DNA of 64,000 nucleotides from assembly GCA_036557185.1 (NCBI GenBank), contig DATBHZ010000049.1, positions 1 through 64,000 of the forward strand, written 5' to 3'. Made by a program: the position numbers and the translations under genes. The notes beneath the pieces were generated by a model. The model worked only from the letters and a program-made list of their open reading frames with translations, searched no databases and was not told the DNA's origin. Origin of the DNA: DATBHZ01 sp036557185. GTDB taxonomy: Bacteria > Actinomycetota > Acidimicrobiia > IMCC26256 > JAENVU01. Below are positions 53,700 through 63,769 of the stretch, in pieces (within the stretch, counting starts at the first letter, position 1; every line of letters begins with the position of its first letter).

Positions 53700-54164
53700 A
53701 TGCTTCGTATGCCCTCACCGACGACGCTGAGGCTCCTGCCCGACGCCGAGCAGCACGAGCTGCTGGAAGCCACGCTCGAGCGCGTGAACAAAGCGTGCAA
53801 CGGCGCGCGCACGCGCGCGCTCTCGAACGACGCCAAGGGACGGGAAGTGCGCGACCTCGTCAGGGAAGAGCTCGAGCGGTACAAGCTTCCCGCGACGTTC
53901 GTGACACCGTCCCTGGATCGGGTCAAGGCATCCCTCAACGGCCAGAAGTTCGGCACGTATCAGTCGCTGGTGTTCCCGGGCTCGGCGCTCAAGTGGCCAG
54001 CCACCGACCGGGTCACGCTGCCGACCTCCTCCGGAAGGCGGACCGTCCGGGTCTACGTCGACCCCAGCAAGGGTGGCCTGCGGCCGCCCCTCGAGGGCAA
54101 GCCCGCGGCGCTCGTCTACCGCAACGGGGAATTCGATCTCGTCGAGGCCGAAACACCCTCGTGA
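53700..54164 (+). CDS. TnpB/OrfB N-terminal-half protein, no RuvC nuclease
   Basis: 154 residues resembling only the N-terminal part of IS200/IS605 OrfB (TnpB) proteins: LRLLPDAEQHELLEATLERVNKACN (25 residues at about 9-33) and, near the end, LVYRNGEFDLVEAE, which in full TnpB precedes the first RuvC motif. The frame then stops; no RuvC aspartate motif or zinc finger follows, since the phosphatase gene starts there (GTGA overlap). A domesticated domain or the stub of an old element. ATG 53700; 53709 is an alternative. The comparison is from memory. Confidence 0.6.
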   Translation: MLRMPSPTTLRLLPDAEQHELLEATLERVNKACNGARTRALSNDAKGREVRDLVREELERYKLPATFVTPSLDRVKASLNGQKFGTYQSLVFPGSALKWPATDRVTLPTSSGRRTVRVYVDPSKGGLRPPLEGKPAALVYRNGEFDLVEAETPS

Positions 54165-54748
54165 CCCGCCTGCTGCTCGTCCGTCACGGCGAGTCCGAAT
54201 GGAACGCGGAGGGGCGCTGGCAAGGGCATGCGGACCCGCCGCTCACGCGGCTGGGGGAGACCCAGGCCGAAGCCGCGGTCCTCCCGTTCCCCGTCTCCGC
54301 GATCTGGTCCTCGCCGCTCGTCCGCGCCCGCCGGACGGCGGAGATCATCGGCGGTGTCATCGGTATCGAGGCGCACGTCGACGCTCGGCTGCAGGAGCGG
54401 GACGCCGGAGATTGGACGGGTCTGACGCGCGCCGAGATCGACGAGCGTTGGCCGGGCTACCTCGCGCGTCGCATGCGTCCCGACAACTTCGAGCCGGACC
54501 CGCCGATTGCAGCACGCGCCCTCGAGGTGCTGGACGAGATCGCGAGGCAGGGTTCCGACGGCGTGCTCGTCGTGAGCCACGGAGGGTTGATCAGGGTCGT
54601 CGAGCGGGTCTTCGACGCGCACGATCCCCCGGTGCCGAACCTCGGCGGTCGCGAGCTCGTGCGTGATGGGGCCTCCTGGGTGATGGGCGAGCGCGTGCTG
54701 CTGCTGGACGGTCACCGTTTCGACGTCACGGTGACCGATCTGGTCTGA
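54161..54748 (+). CDS. histidine phosphatase family protein
   Basis: 195 residues, phosphoglycerate-mutase-like. Catalytic histidine in LLLVRHGESEWN, second motif SSPLVRARRTAE, acid in ERDAGDWTGLT and the second histidine in VVSHGGLIR. Likely a phosphatase (cobalamin- or sugar-phosphate-type); substrate unknown. GTG 54161 overlaps the stop of the TnpB-like gene. Confidence 0.88.
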   Translation: MTRLLLVRHGESEWNAEGRWQGHADPPLTRLGETQAEAAVLPFPVSAIWSSPLVRARRTAEIIGGVIGIEAHVDARLQERDAGDWTGLTRAEIDERWPGYLARRMRPDNFEPDPPIAARALEVLDEIARQGSDGVLVVSHGGLIRVVERVFDAHDPPVPNLGGRELVRDGASWVMGERVLLLDGHRFDVTVTDLV

Positions 54749-54766
54749 GACGCCGCAGTCGGCGTC
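54749..54766 (+). terminator. short hairpin after the phosphatase gene
   Basis: GACGCCG/CGGCGTC, a 7-bp stem with a CAGT loop directly after the stop. Probably ends the quinone reductase/phosphatase transcript. Confidence 0.5.
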
Positions 54767-54824
54767 CCGAGCGGCGGCGGCGCAGGCTCACTAAACTGGT
54801 GAACCCCCAAAAGCCGGAGCTGCG

Positions 54825-57239
54825 TTGTCCGACGTCCAGAACACCGCCCACGGAGAGCACCGCGGCGCCGGGTCTGCCGGGTCCACCGGACCGGCCCGCG
54901 GGGCGGAAACTCGTGAGCTGCGCGACGAGCGCGAGCCTGCCACCGAGATCGCCGTCGAGCAGTCGTACCTCGACGCTGTCTACGCGCGACTCGACGAGAT
55001 GCGCCGCTCTGCCCAGAGTGTTGCGGACGCCTTCTCCGACGTGCGTGCGGGCGGGACCCATCAAGCGCGGCTCGAGCGCGACATCGCAGTCGAGACGACC
55101 CAGCGACGGCTCGCCGCGCTCGAGATCGGTGACACGCCCCTGTGCTTCGGGCGTATCGATCAGCGCGACGGGGACCGGTTCTACGTCGGGCGGCTCGCGG
55201 TCGACGACGACGACCGCACCCCCCTGGTCATCGACTGGAGGGCGCCCGTGGCCGAGCCGTTCTACCGGGCGACCGCCGTCGAGCCGATGGGGGTCTTGCG
55301 GCGACGGCACCTGCTGACCCGCCGCGGCCGGGAGGTGATCGGCCTCGACGACGAGGTCTTCGACACCGACGCCGCACAGGACGCAGGGCTGGCGGTCATG
55401 GGGGAGGGGGCCCTGCTCGCAGCGCTCGAACGCCGCCGGACAGGCCGGATGTCCGACATCGTGGCGACCATCCAGGCCGAGCAGGACGCGGCCGTGCGCG
55501 CGGAGCTCCCCGGCGTCTTGGTCGTCGCCGGTGGTCCAGGCACCGGGAAGACCGCAGTCGCGCTGCACCGCGCCGCCTATCTCCTCTACACCTACCGGAA
55601 GCGGCTCGGCTCCCAAGGGGTGCTCCTCATCGGCCCGAGCTCGGTCTTCCTGCGGTACATCGAGCAGGTGCTCCCGAGCCTCGGCGAGCACGAGGTGCAG
55701 CTCGCGACGGTGACGGGGCTCAAGCCGGGTCTCGCGATCGATGCGCTCGAACACCCGAGGGTTGCCGCGCTCAAGGGGGACGACCGGATGGCGACGGTCG
55801 TGCGGCGCGCGCTCGACGACCGTGAGCACCCGCCGCGCCGCGACGTCGACCTCGACATCGACGGGCTGACCCTTCGGATCCGCAGGCGTGAGTGCCGGCG
55901 GGTGCTCGAGCGTGCGAAGCGGCGCCGCGGAACGCACAACGAGCGGCGCCCGCTCGTCGAGCGCATGATCCTCGATCGGCTCGTGGCGCGGTACCGCGAG
56001 CAGATGACGCGTACGCAGCGCGACGTGCTCGCGCTCGAGCACTTCGATGGCGACGAGGGCGCCGAGTACGACCCCGCGGTCGCCGCCGCGCTCGCGCGTG
56101 GTGAGGCCCCGCCGCCCGAATGGGAGCGTGAGCTCAGGTTCCGTCTTCGGCGTCACCCTTCTGTACGCGAGCTGCTCGAGCGCATGTGGCCCGTGCTCAC
56201 GGGTGCGGAGCTGATCCACGATCTCTACAGCTTCGAGGGCCTGATCCGATCTGCCTCGAGCGGAGTGCTCACGGCCGAGGAGCAACGCATGCTGTACCGG
56301 TCGCGGGCGGCCGGCATCAACGAGGTTCCATGGACCGATGCCGACGTCGCGCTCGTCGACGAAGCCGACGCGGTGCTCGGACCGATCGAAGCGGCGCGCC
56401 CGCGCAAGCGCGGGCAACGCAACGCCGCGCGCCGGGAGGCGCTCGAGACGGCGTCGCGCGTCATGAACGAATACGGCCTCGGGGGCTACACGACCGCAGC
56501 CGAGCTCGCCGACCGGTACGCGGACCGGTCGGGGATCGAGAACGGGGGGCCGCCCGAGCTCCGGACGTTCGGTCACGTCCTCGTCGACGAGGCGCAGGAC
56601 CTCACGCCGATGCAATGGCGGATGCTCGCTCGCCGGTGCCCTACGGGCTCGATGACCCTCGTCGGGGACTTCGGGCAGGCGAGCCGTGCAGGTGCGGCGA
56701 GGGGTTGGAGCGAGGTCCTGCGGCTCCTCCCGAAGTTCGACGCGCCCCGCGAGATCACCCTTACCGTCAACTACCGGACGCCTTCCGAGATCATGGACGT
56801 CGCCAACCGGCTGCTGACCGTGGCGGCGCCCGGCGTCGAACCGTCACGATCCGTGCGCAGCACGGGGGCGGTCCCGAGCTTCGTCCGCACGGGCGGCCCG
56901 ATCGTCGACACGGTCGCCGACCACGCCCGCCGGGCCGTCGCCTCGGGAGGGACGGTGGCGATCATCGCACCCGGTGCGCTCCACGCGGAGCTGGTCGAAC
57001 GGCTCGCGGAGGTGGGTGCCGTCGCCGATAGCCCCGAAGCGCTCGACGCCCCGATCGCGGTGCTCGACCCGCTCGAAGCGAAAGGCCTCGAGTTCGATCA
57101 CGTCATCGTGGTCGAGCCGGCGGAGCTCGTGCCTCCGGGGCCTGCGGGCCTTCGCACGCTGTACGTGTCACTCACGCGCGCGACGCAGACGCTCACCGTG
57201 ATCCACCGGGCTCCGCTGCCCGAGGCGCTCGCTTCGTGA
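54825..57239 (+). CDS. helD: RNA polymerase recycling motor HelD (UvrD/SF1-like)
   Basis: 804 residues. An N-terminal antiparallel helical arm (about 42-95: VEQSYLDAVYARLDEMRRSA) precedes a split superfamily-1 ATPase. Walker A is GGPGTGKT at 236-243; Walker B lies in VLVDEAQDLTPMQWRML; SF1 motif VI-like LYVSLTRATQTLTVIH is near the end. HelD removes or recycles stalled RNA polymerase and can protect it from rifampicin in some actinobacteria. TTG start with GGAG upstream. Confidence 0.87.
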   Translation: MSDVQNTAHGEHRGAGSAGSTGPARGAETRELRDEREPATEIAVEQSYLDAVYARLDEMRRSAQSVADAFSDVRAGGTHQARLERDIAVETTQRRLAALEIGDTPLCFGRIDQRDGDRFYVGRLAVDDDDRTPLVIDWRAPVAEPFYRATAVEPMGVLRRRHLLTRRGREVIGLDDEVFDTDAAQDAGLAVMGEGALLAALERRRTGRMSDIVATIQAEQDAAVRAELPGVLVVAGGPGTGKTAVALHRAAYLLYTYRKRLGSQGVLLIGPSSVFLRYIEQVLPSLGEHEVQLATVTGLKPGLAIDALEHPRVAALKGDDRMATVVRRALDDREHPPRRDVDLDIDGLTLRIRRRECRRVLERAKRRRGTHNERRPLVERMILDRLVARYREQMTRTQRDVLALEHFDGDEGAEYDPAVAAALARGEAPPPEWERELRFRLRRHPSVRELLERMWPVLTGAELIHDLYSFEGLIRSASSGVLTAEEQRMLYRSRAAGINEVPWTDADVALVDEADAVLGPIEAARPRKRGQRNAARREALETASRVMNEYGLGGYTTAAELADRYADRSGIENGGPPELRTFGHVLVDEAQDLTPMQWRMLARRCPTGSMTLVGDFGQASRAGAARGWSEVLRLLPKFDAPREITLTVNYRTPSEIMDVANRLLTVAAPGVEPSRSVRSTGAVPSFVRTGGPIVDTVADHARRAVASGGTVAIIAPGALHAELVERLAEVGAVADSPEALDAPIAVLDPLEAKGLEFDHVIVVEPAELVPPGPAGLRTLYVSLTRATQTLTVIHRAPLPEALAS

Positions 57240-57265
57240 TCTTTCCGAGTCGGTAGCGTGGTCGG

Positions 57266-59086
57266 ATGGCCACAACGGACATAGCAGACGCAGACCTCAC
57301 CGCCGCCGACGTCGCCTGGGACCTCGAGCCCCTGGTCGACGGCCGTGGAGCGTCCGGGATCGATGCACTGGTGGCGACCGCCGAAAAGCTCGCCACGGGA
57401 CTGGAGCAATACCGGGGCCGCATCGCCGAGCTCGACGCGAGCGGCATCGCCGGCGTCATGCGCGAGATGGCGCAGCTCGAGGACGCGTTGGGACGCGCCG
57501 GGTCCTACGCCGGGCTCCGGTTCGCGGTCGACACCGCCGACGCCGACCGCGCTGCCCTGATGCAGCGCGTCGAGGAGCAATCGACGGCGATCGGGACCCG
57601 CGTGATCTTCTTCGAGCTCGAGTGGGCAGCCCTGCCCGACGAGCGGGTCGACGCCATCCTCGCAGGCGACCAGCTCGAGTTCTGCCGGCACTACCTGCGG
57701 TCGGCCCGCCGATACCGTCCACACTTCTTGACGGAACCGGAAGAGAAGATCCTCGTGGAGAAGTCGGTGACCGGAGCCTCGGCATGGTCGCGGCTCTTCG
57801 ACGAGCTGACTTCCGCGATCACGATCGACCTCGACGGCCAGACGCTCGCCCTCGAGCAGGGCCTCACGCAGCTCGCCTCGCCCGACCGCGAGCTGCGCCG
57901 GCGGGCGGCCTCGGCCGTGACCGAAGGCCTGGCACCCGGGATTCGGACGCGTGCATTCGTCTTCAACACGCTCATGGCCGACAAGACCACCGACGACCGC
58001 TTGCGCTCGTTCAGCGGGTGGTTGCAGAGCCGCAACCTCGCCAACGAGGCGAGCGACGAATCGGTGCAGGCGCTCGTCGACGCGGTGCAGGGCCGTTACG
58101 ACATCCCGCAGAGGTGGTACAAGCTGAAGGCACAGCTCCTCGGTCTCGAGCGGCTCGCCGACTACGACCGCATGGCCTCGGTCGCGTCGTCCGACGAGCA
58201 GTTCGGCTGGAGCGAGTCCAAGGAGATCGTGCTCGACGCGTACGCCTCGTTCTCGCCGACGCTCGCCGATACGGCGAAGAGGTTCTTCGACGAGTCCTGG
58301 ATCGACGCCCCGGTCCGCGCGGGGAAGCGGCCCGGCGCGTTCTGCTCGTACACCGTTCCCGACGTCCACCCGTACGTGCTGCTCAACTGGACGTCGCGGC
58401 GGCGCGATGTGCTGACCCTCGCGCACGAGCTCGGGCACGGCCTCCACGCGTATCTGGCGCGCGACCAGGGCGTGTTCCACCAGAGCACGCCGCTGACACT
58501 CGCCGAGACGGCATCCGTCTTCGGCGAGACTGTCACCTTCGGACGCCTGCTGGCGGCGACGCCGGACCCGGACAGCAGGCTCGCCCTGCTCGCCGAGAGC
58601 CTCGAAGGCCAGATCGCCACCGTGTTCCGCCAGGTCGCGATGAACCGCTTCGAGGACGCCGTGCACCATCACCGCCGTGAGATCGGCGAGCTCTCGATCG
58701 ACGACTTCAATGGCGCGTGGACGGCGACGCAGCGCGCCATGCTCGGCGATGCAGTCGAGCTCACCGAGGGCTACAGCACGTGGTGGTCGTACGTCCCGCA
58801 CTTCATCGGCGTGCCGGGCTACGTCTACGCCTACGCGTACGGCCAGCTGCTCGCGCTCTCGGTCTACAAACGCTACGAGGAGCGCGGCGCCGACTTCGTG
58901 CCGGCCTACCTGGAGCTGCTCGGGCGCGGCGGTTCCGCGCCTCCGGAGGAGCTCGGGCGGATCGTCGACTGCGACTTGGCCGATCCGGCGTTCTGGGTCG
59001 GCGGGCTGGCGATCGTGGAGCAGCAGCTCGAGGACGCCGAAGCGGCGGCGCTGGCGACCGGGCGGATCAGCATGCCGGCGCCCTGA
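57266..59086 (+). CDS. pepF: M3-family oligoendopeptidase (PepF-type)
   Basis: 606 residues. Zinc metallopeptidase with H387-E-L-G-H391 (LAHELGHGLHAYLA) and the downstream glutamate in LAETASVFGET. It degrades oligopeptides in the cytoplasm. ATG start, 26 bases after helD. Convergent with the DUF885 gene. Confidence 0.9.
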   Translation: MATTDIADADLTAADVAWDLEPLVDGRGASGIDALVATAEKLATGLEQYRGRIAELDASGIAGVMREMAQLEDALGRAGSYAGLRFAVDTADADRAALMQRVEEQSTAIGTRVIFFELEWAALPDERVDAILAGDQLEFCRHYLRSARRYRPHFLTEPEEKILVEKSVTGASAWSRLFDELTSAITIDLDGQTLALEQGLTQLASPDRELRRRAASAVTEGLAPGIRTRAFVFNTLMADKTTDDRLRSFSGWLQSRNLANEASDESVQALVDAVQGRYDIPQRWYKLKAQLLGLERLADYDRMASVASSDEQFGWSESKEIVLDAYASFSPTLADTAKRFFDESWIDAPVRAGKRPGAFCSYTVPDVHPYVLLNWTSRRRDVLTLAHELGHGLHAYLARDQGVFHQSTPLTLAETASVFGETVTFGRLLAATPDPDSRLALLAESLEGQIATVFRQVAMNRFEDAVHHHRREIGELSIDDFNGAWTATQRAMLGDAVELTEGYSTWWSYVPHFIGVPGYVYAYAYGQLLALSVYKRYEERGADFVPAYLELLGRGGSAPPEELGRIVDCDLADPAFWVGGLAIVEQQLEDAEAAALATGRISMPAP

Positions 59087-59105
59087 GGGAGCGCGCAGAG
59101 CGTCT

Positions 59106-60788
59106 CTAGAACGCCTGCAGCTCGCGCCGGAGCTGGTCGAGCCCCATGCCACCGAGGTTCAGCGCGAACGTGTGCCATGCCTTGAGATCGAACTCGTCGC
59201 CGTGGCGACGCTTGGCGTCCTCGCGGCACTCGAGCCAGACGCGCTCGCCCACCTTGTAGGAGATCGCCTGGCCGGGCCATCCGAGGTACCGGTCGATCTC
59301 GCTCGCCATGAAGTCCGCCGGCATGCTCGCGTGCTCGATCGCGAACGGGAGCGCGAGCTCCGCGTTCCAGACCTCGCCGGGGTGATAGCGCTCGCGTTCG
59401 GGGATCGGGAGCTCGAGATGCATGCCGATGTCGATCACGACGCGCACCGCCCGCATGCTCTGCCCGCGCAGCATGCCCAGCTCGTAGTCGGGGTTGTCGA
59501 GGTAGCCGAGCTCGCCCATCAGGCGCTCCGCGTAGAGGGCCCAACCCTCGCCGTGACCGGAGACGAAGCCGAGCGTGCGTTGATACCTGCTGAGCTCGTC
59601 GGCGAGGTACCGCACCTGCGCGACCTGCAAGTGGTGGCCCGGGACTCCCTCGTGGTAGCAGGTCGACACCTCTCCCCAGATCGGGAAGCGTGTCTTGCCG
59701 AGGGTTGGGTACCACGTGCGACCGGGACGGGTGAAGTCCTCGGACGGGCCGGTGTAGTACATCGCCGCCGCACCGCCCGGCGGCGCGATCATCGCCTCGA
59801 CCGTCTTGATCGGCTCGGCGATGTCGAAATGCGTGCCGTCGAGCTCGGCGATCGTTCGATCCATCAGGTCCTGCAGGAAGGCTCGGAGATTGCCCTCCCC
59901 TTCGATCACGCGCGCGGGGTCGGTCTCGAGCAGCTCGATGATCTTGGCCATCGGCTCTCCGGGCAGAATGCGCTCGCCCACCTCTCGCGCCGCGCGCTCG
60001 AGCCGGTGGAGCTCCTCCCAGCCCCACTCGTAGGTCTCGCGCAGATCGAGGTCGGTGCCCGAGAAGAGCCGCGCGAGCACCGCGTACCGCTCGGGTCCGA
60101 CCGCATCGTGTTCGGTGGCATACGGCGCGTACTCCTCGGTGAGGTAGCGCGCCAGCGAGGCATATGCCTCGGTCGCGCGCGCTGCACGCTCCTCGAGCGT
60201 CGTGCGCAGGCCGACGGCATCGGGATGTTCCTCCGCGAGCCGGTCGACGAGCGTGTGGAAGAACGGGGCGACGCGCTGCCCCCCCGAACCCGACCAGACC
60301 TCTGCCTGCTTGATGCACCCGACCACCTGGCGCTGCGCGGCAACGAGCCCGTTCGCGACCCCTTCCGTGAGCGCGGCCTGGTAGCTCGAGAGCGCTTCGG
60401 GCACCATGCCCACGCGCGCGGCGACGACCTCCCAGTCGTCGACGGTCGCGCTCTTCATGATGTCGAAGACCCCGCGGACGTTCTGGACCGGGCTCGCGAT
60501 GATGTTGAGGTCCCGCAGATGCTCCCCGAGCTCGTAAGCGTCGATCCCCACCTGCAACCGGTCGAGCATGACGTCGGCGGCCATGCGATCGCGCTCGGAC
60601 TCGGCTCGTGTCGACCGCAGCGCACGGATCGTGGCCCGGTCGTGGTCCGCCCGCTCCTCGGCCGCATCCGGCGAGTAGTCGGTGAGCTCGCTGTCGAACC
60701 CGTCGATCCCCTCGAACGTGGCGGCGATGGGATCGAGATGACCCAATCTGTCGACGTATTCGTCAGCGAGGTCGTAGACGGCAGACAC
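59106..60788 (-). CDS. DUF885-family putative metallopeptidase
   Basis: 560 residues, mostly helical. The family mark is [18 protein letters not shown], an HExxxxHH-like motif thought to bind metal. Few members have been studied. GTG 60788 is chosen because GAAGGAG precedes it. Divergent from fumC with 83 bases between. Confidence 0.82.
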   Translation of the reverse strand: MSAVYDLADEYVDRLGHLDPIAATFEGIDGFDSELTDYSPDAAEERADHDRATIRALRSTRAESERDRMAADVMLDRLQVGIDAYELGEHLRDLNIIASPVQNVRGVFDIMKSATVDDWEVVAARVGMVPEALSSYQAALTEGVANGLVAAQRQVVGCIKQAEVWSGSGGQRVAPFFHTLVDRLAEEHPDAVGLRTTLEERAARATEAYASLARYLTEEYAPYATEHDAVGPERYAVLARLFSGTDLDLRETYEWGWEELHRLERAAREVGERILPGEPMAKIIELLETDPARVIEGEGNLRAFLQDLMDRTIAELDGTHFDIAEPIKTVEAMIAPPGGAAAMYYTGPSEDFTRPGRTWYPTLGKTRFPIWGEVSTCYHEGVPGHHLQVAQVRYLADELSRYQRTLGFVSGHGEGWALYAERLMGELGYLDNPDYELGMLRGQSMRAVRVVIDIGMHLELPIPERERYHPGEVWNAELALPFAIEHASMPADFMASEIDRYLGWPGQAISYKVGERVWLECREDAKRRHGDEFDLKAWHTFALNLGGMGLDQLRRELQAF

Positions 60789-60871
60789 GCGCGCTCCTTC
60801 GGGTCGCGATCGACCGGGCGATCCTATGGGACGATCACGTCCGATCCGCACGGTCGCGATACCGTCAGCTC

Positions 60872-62296
60872 ATGACCGACCCATCGAAAGATGCGAGCGC
60901 CGGCGGCGCGTCCACCCGGACGGAGTCGGACAGCATGGGCGCCATCGAGGTTCGGAGCGATCGGTACTGGGGCGCGCAAACGGAGCGGTCGTTGCACCAC
61001 TTCTCGGTCGCGGACGATCGGATGCCGGCCCCCGTGATTCGCGCGATGGGGACGTTGAAGAAGGCGTCCGCGCTCGTCAACCGCGACCTGGGCAAGCTCG
61101 GCGACCGCGAGTGCGAGCTCATCGTGGCGGCATCCGACGAGGTCATCGACGGCACGCTGGCAGACCATTTCCCGCTCTACGTCTGGCAGACGGGGTCGGG
61201 CACCCAGACGAACATGAACGTCAACGAGGTCATCGGGAACAGGGCGATCGAGCTCGCCGGCGGTGAGATGGGATCGAAGAAGCCGATCCATCCCAACGAC
61301 CACGTGAACATGTCGCAGTCGTCCAACGACACGTTCCCGACGGCGATGAACATCGCCGCCGTCGAGGAGGTCGAGCACCGCCTGATCCCGTCCGTGACGG
61401 AGCTGCGCGACGCGCTCGCGGCCAAGTCCGCCCAGTTCGACGGGATCGTGAAGATCGGGCGCACGCATCTGCAGGACGCCGTGCCCTTGACGCTCGGCCA
61501 AGAGTTCTCCGGTTACGTGTCGCAGCTCGACGCCGACGTCGCGCGCCTGCGGATCGCCGCGGAGGGGTTGTACCAGCTCGCGATCGGCGGGACCGCCGTC
61601 GGTACGGGGCTGAACACGCACCCGGAGTTCGCAACGCGAGCCGCCTCCAAGATCGCGGAATTGACCGGCCTCCCGTTCACGAGCGCGACCAACAAGTTCG
61701 CGGCGCTCGCCGCACACGACGACCTCGTCTTCGCGAGCGGAGCCGTCCGCACGCTCGCCGTGAGTCTCATGAAGATCGCGAACGACGTCCGCTGGCTCGG
61801 CTCGGGCCCGCGTGCGGGGATCGGCGAGCTGCTGCTCCCCGAGAACGAGCCGGGGTCGTCGATCATGCCCGGGACGGTGAACCCGACACAGTCGGAAGCC
61901 ATGACGATGGTCTGCGTGCAAGTGCTCGCGAACGACACCGCGGTGGCAACGGCGGGCTCGATGGGCAACTTCGAGCTCAACGTGTTCAAGCCGGTGATGA
62001 TCTTCAACTTCTTGCACTCGATCGATCTGCTCACCGATGCGTGCGCCAACTTCCGCGAGTTCTGCGTCGACGGCCTCGAAGCGAACCTCGCCAAGATCAA
62101 GGAGTACGTCGACGAGTCGCTGATGGTCGTCACGGCGCTGAACCCGATCATCGGCTACGACCGAGCGGCGGCCATCGCCAAGAAGGCACACAAGGACGGC
62201 ACGACCCTGCGCACGGCCGCGCTCGAGCTCGGTGAGCTCACCGCCGAGGAGTTCGATCAGGCGGTCCGCCCCGAGGACATGACCTCGCCGAAGTAG
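60872..62296 (+). CDS. fumC: fumarate hydratase class II (signature Lys replaced)
   Basis: 474 residues. Interconverts fumarate and malate in the TCA cycle. Family blocks: [54 protein letters not shown], and the signature [19 protein letters not shown]. The signature normally reads GSSxMPxKxN; here residue 335 is Thr (ACG at 61874-61876) instead of Lys. The rest, including the catalytic serine in that loop, is intact. A single-base error could explain it. Confidence 0.92.
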   Translation: MTDPSKDASAGGASTRTESDSMGAIEVRSDRYWGAQTERSLHHFSVADDRMPAPVIRAMGTLKKASALVNRDLGKLGDRECELIVAASDEVIDGTLADHFPLYVWQTGSGTQTNMNVNEVIGNRAIELAGGEMGSKKPIHPNDHVNMSQSSNDTFPTAMNIAAVEEVEHRLIPSVTELRDALAAKSAQFDGIVKIGRTHLQDAVPLTLGQEFSGYVSQLDADVARLRIAAEGLYQLAIGGTAVGTGLNTHPEFATRAASKIAELTGLPFTSATNKFAALAAHDDLVFASGAVRTLAVSLMKIANDVRWLGSGPRAGIGELLLPENEPGSSIMPGTVNPTQSEAMTMVCVQVLANDTAVATAGSMGNFELNVFKPVMIFNFLHSIDLLTDACANFREFCVDGLEANLAKIKEYVDESLMVVTALNPIIGYDRAAAIAKKAHKDGTTLRTAALELGELTAEEFDQAVRPEDMTSPK

Positions 62297-62344
62297 GCGA
62301 GCAGACGCAAGCCCCCACGGGCACGAGCGCGGGAGACTGCAGCG

Positions 62345-63127
62345 GTGCAGGTGCGCGGAGCACGGGCGATCGTGACGGGCGGCTCGCAGGGCATCGGGCT
62401 CGAGACGGCGCGTCTGCTCGCGAGCAAGGGTGCACGGTTGTCGATCGTCGCCCGCGATCCCGCGAAGCTTCGGGCAGCGGCGGCTTCCATCGGTGGAGAC
62501 GTCGCGACGGCAGCCGCCGACGTGACCGACGCGCCCGCCTTGCACGATGCGATCGCCGGTCTCGGACCCTGCGACCTGCTCGTCGCCTCGGCGGGAGCCG
62601 CGCATCCCGGGTACTTCGAGCAGCTCCCGCTCGACGTCTTCCGCGAGCAGGTCGAGCTCGACTACTTCGGGACGCTCCACGCCGTGCGCCGTGTGCTCCC
62701 CGGCATGCTCGAGCGCGGCAGCGGCGGCCTCGTGGGCATCGCATCCGCGGCAGCGCTCGTCGGCGTGTTCGGCTACGGCGCGTACGCGCCCGCGAAGTGG
62801 GCCGTCCGAGGGCTCATGGAGACGTTGCACGCCGAGTACGCCCACAGGGGGATCTACGCGGCGTGCGCGTTCCCTCCCGACACGCTGACACCCGGATTCG
62901 AGCAGGAGAACACGATCAAGCCACCGGAGACCGCGCGGGTCTCGGCGAGCGTGAAGCCGCGCACGGCTGAGGTGGTGGCGGCCGCGATCGTCAAGGGCAT
63001 CGAACGCGGCCGCCACGTGATCACCGCTGATCCCCAGACGGCCTTCCTCGCGAACGGCGGGGCAGCCGCCCGGTCGATCGCCTATTGGCAGATGGCGCGG
63101 GATCTGCGCCCCGACGGGCCGCTATAG
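62345..63127 (+). CDS. 3-ketosphinganine-reductase-like SDR
   Basis: 260 residues. SDR with TGGSQGIGLETA, a serine in IASAAAL and YAPAKWAV. The segment AFPPDTLTPGFEQEN followed by TIKPPET is typical of KDSR/Tsc10, the enzyme reducing 3-ketodihydrosphingosine, and is unusual in ordinary FabG-like proteins. No serine palmitoyltransferase gene is in this window. GTG start. Confidence 0.72.
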   Translation: MQVRGARAIVTGGSQGIGLETARLLASKGARLSIVARDPAKLRAAAASIGGDVATAAADVTDAPALHDAIAGLGPCDLLVASAGAAHPGYFEQLPLDVFREQVELDYFGTLHAVRRVLPGMLERGSGGLVGIASAAALVGVFGYGAYAPAKWAVRGLMETLHAEYAHRGIYAACAFPPDTLTPGFEQENTIKPPETARVSASVKPRTAEVVAAAIVKGIERGRHVITADPQTAFLANGGAAARSIAYWQMARDLRPDGPL

Positions 63128-63158
63128 GCTCCCCGAAAACGTCTGGAAGGATTCGGTC

Positions 63159-63647
63159 ATGGCTCTCTACGACGTGCCCGTGAAGTCGCTCGAAGGTGAT
63201 TCGGCGTCGCTCGCGGACTACAAGGACAAGGCGCTCCTGATCGTCAACGTCGCCTCCTTCTGCGGCCTCACTCCGCAATACGAAGGGCTCCAGAAGCTGC
63301 ACGAAACCTACGGCTCGCGTGGCTTCGAGGTCCTCGGCTTCCCGTGCAACCAGTTCCTCGAGCAGGAGCCGGGCACGCCCGAGGAGATCCGGGAGTTCTG
63401 CACGACGAGCTACGGGGTCACGTTCCCGCTCTTCGCGAAGCTCGAGGTCAACGGGGAGGGGCAGCACCCGCTCTACGAGCAGCTCAACGCGACCCCGGAC
63501 GCCGAGGGCTACACCGGCGACATCCGGTGGAACTTCGAGAAGTTCCTCATCAGCCCCAGCGGAGAGATCGTGGGCCGTTTCAACCCCACGGTCACGCCGG
63601 AGGATCCGGCGCTCGTCGGGGCCATCGAAGAGCAGCTGCCCGGCTGA
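63159..63647 (+). CDS. glutathione-peroxidase-family protein
   Basis: 162 residues. Peroxidatic cysteine C35 in NVASFCGLTPQY; GFPCNQF with the conserved Gln and possible resolving Cys; WNFEKFL with the conserved Trp and Asn. Actinobacteria with mycothiol lack glutathione, so thioredoxin is the likely reductant. ATG with GGAAGG upstream. Confidence 0.9.
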   Translation: MALYDVPVKSLEGDSASLADYKDKALLIVNVASFCGLTPQYEGLQKLHETYGSRGFEVLGFPCNQFLEQEPGTPEEIREFCTTSYGVTFPLFAKLEVNGEGQHPLYEQLNATPDAEGYTGDIRWNFEKFLISPSGEIVGRFNPTVTPEDPALVGAIEEQLPG

Positions 63648-63769
63648 CCGGCGCAAACCCGGGCGGCCCGGTCGGGAATAGATGCCCTCTCAGCTGCGTT
63701 TTTCCAGTTCCGTAATCCTGTAATCAGCTGCCGGAGACGACCGGTGGCGCCCGAGAACTGGGGACGCAC

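Noticed and set aside
53600..54200. Intact IS200/IS605 element
   Set aside because: No RuvC domain, no tnpA gene and no recognisable palindromic ends flank the TnpB-like frame.
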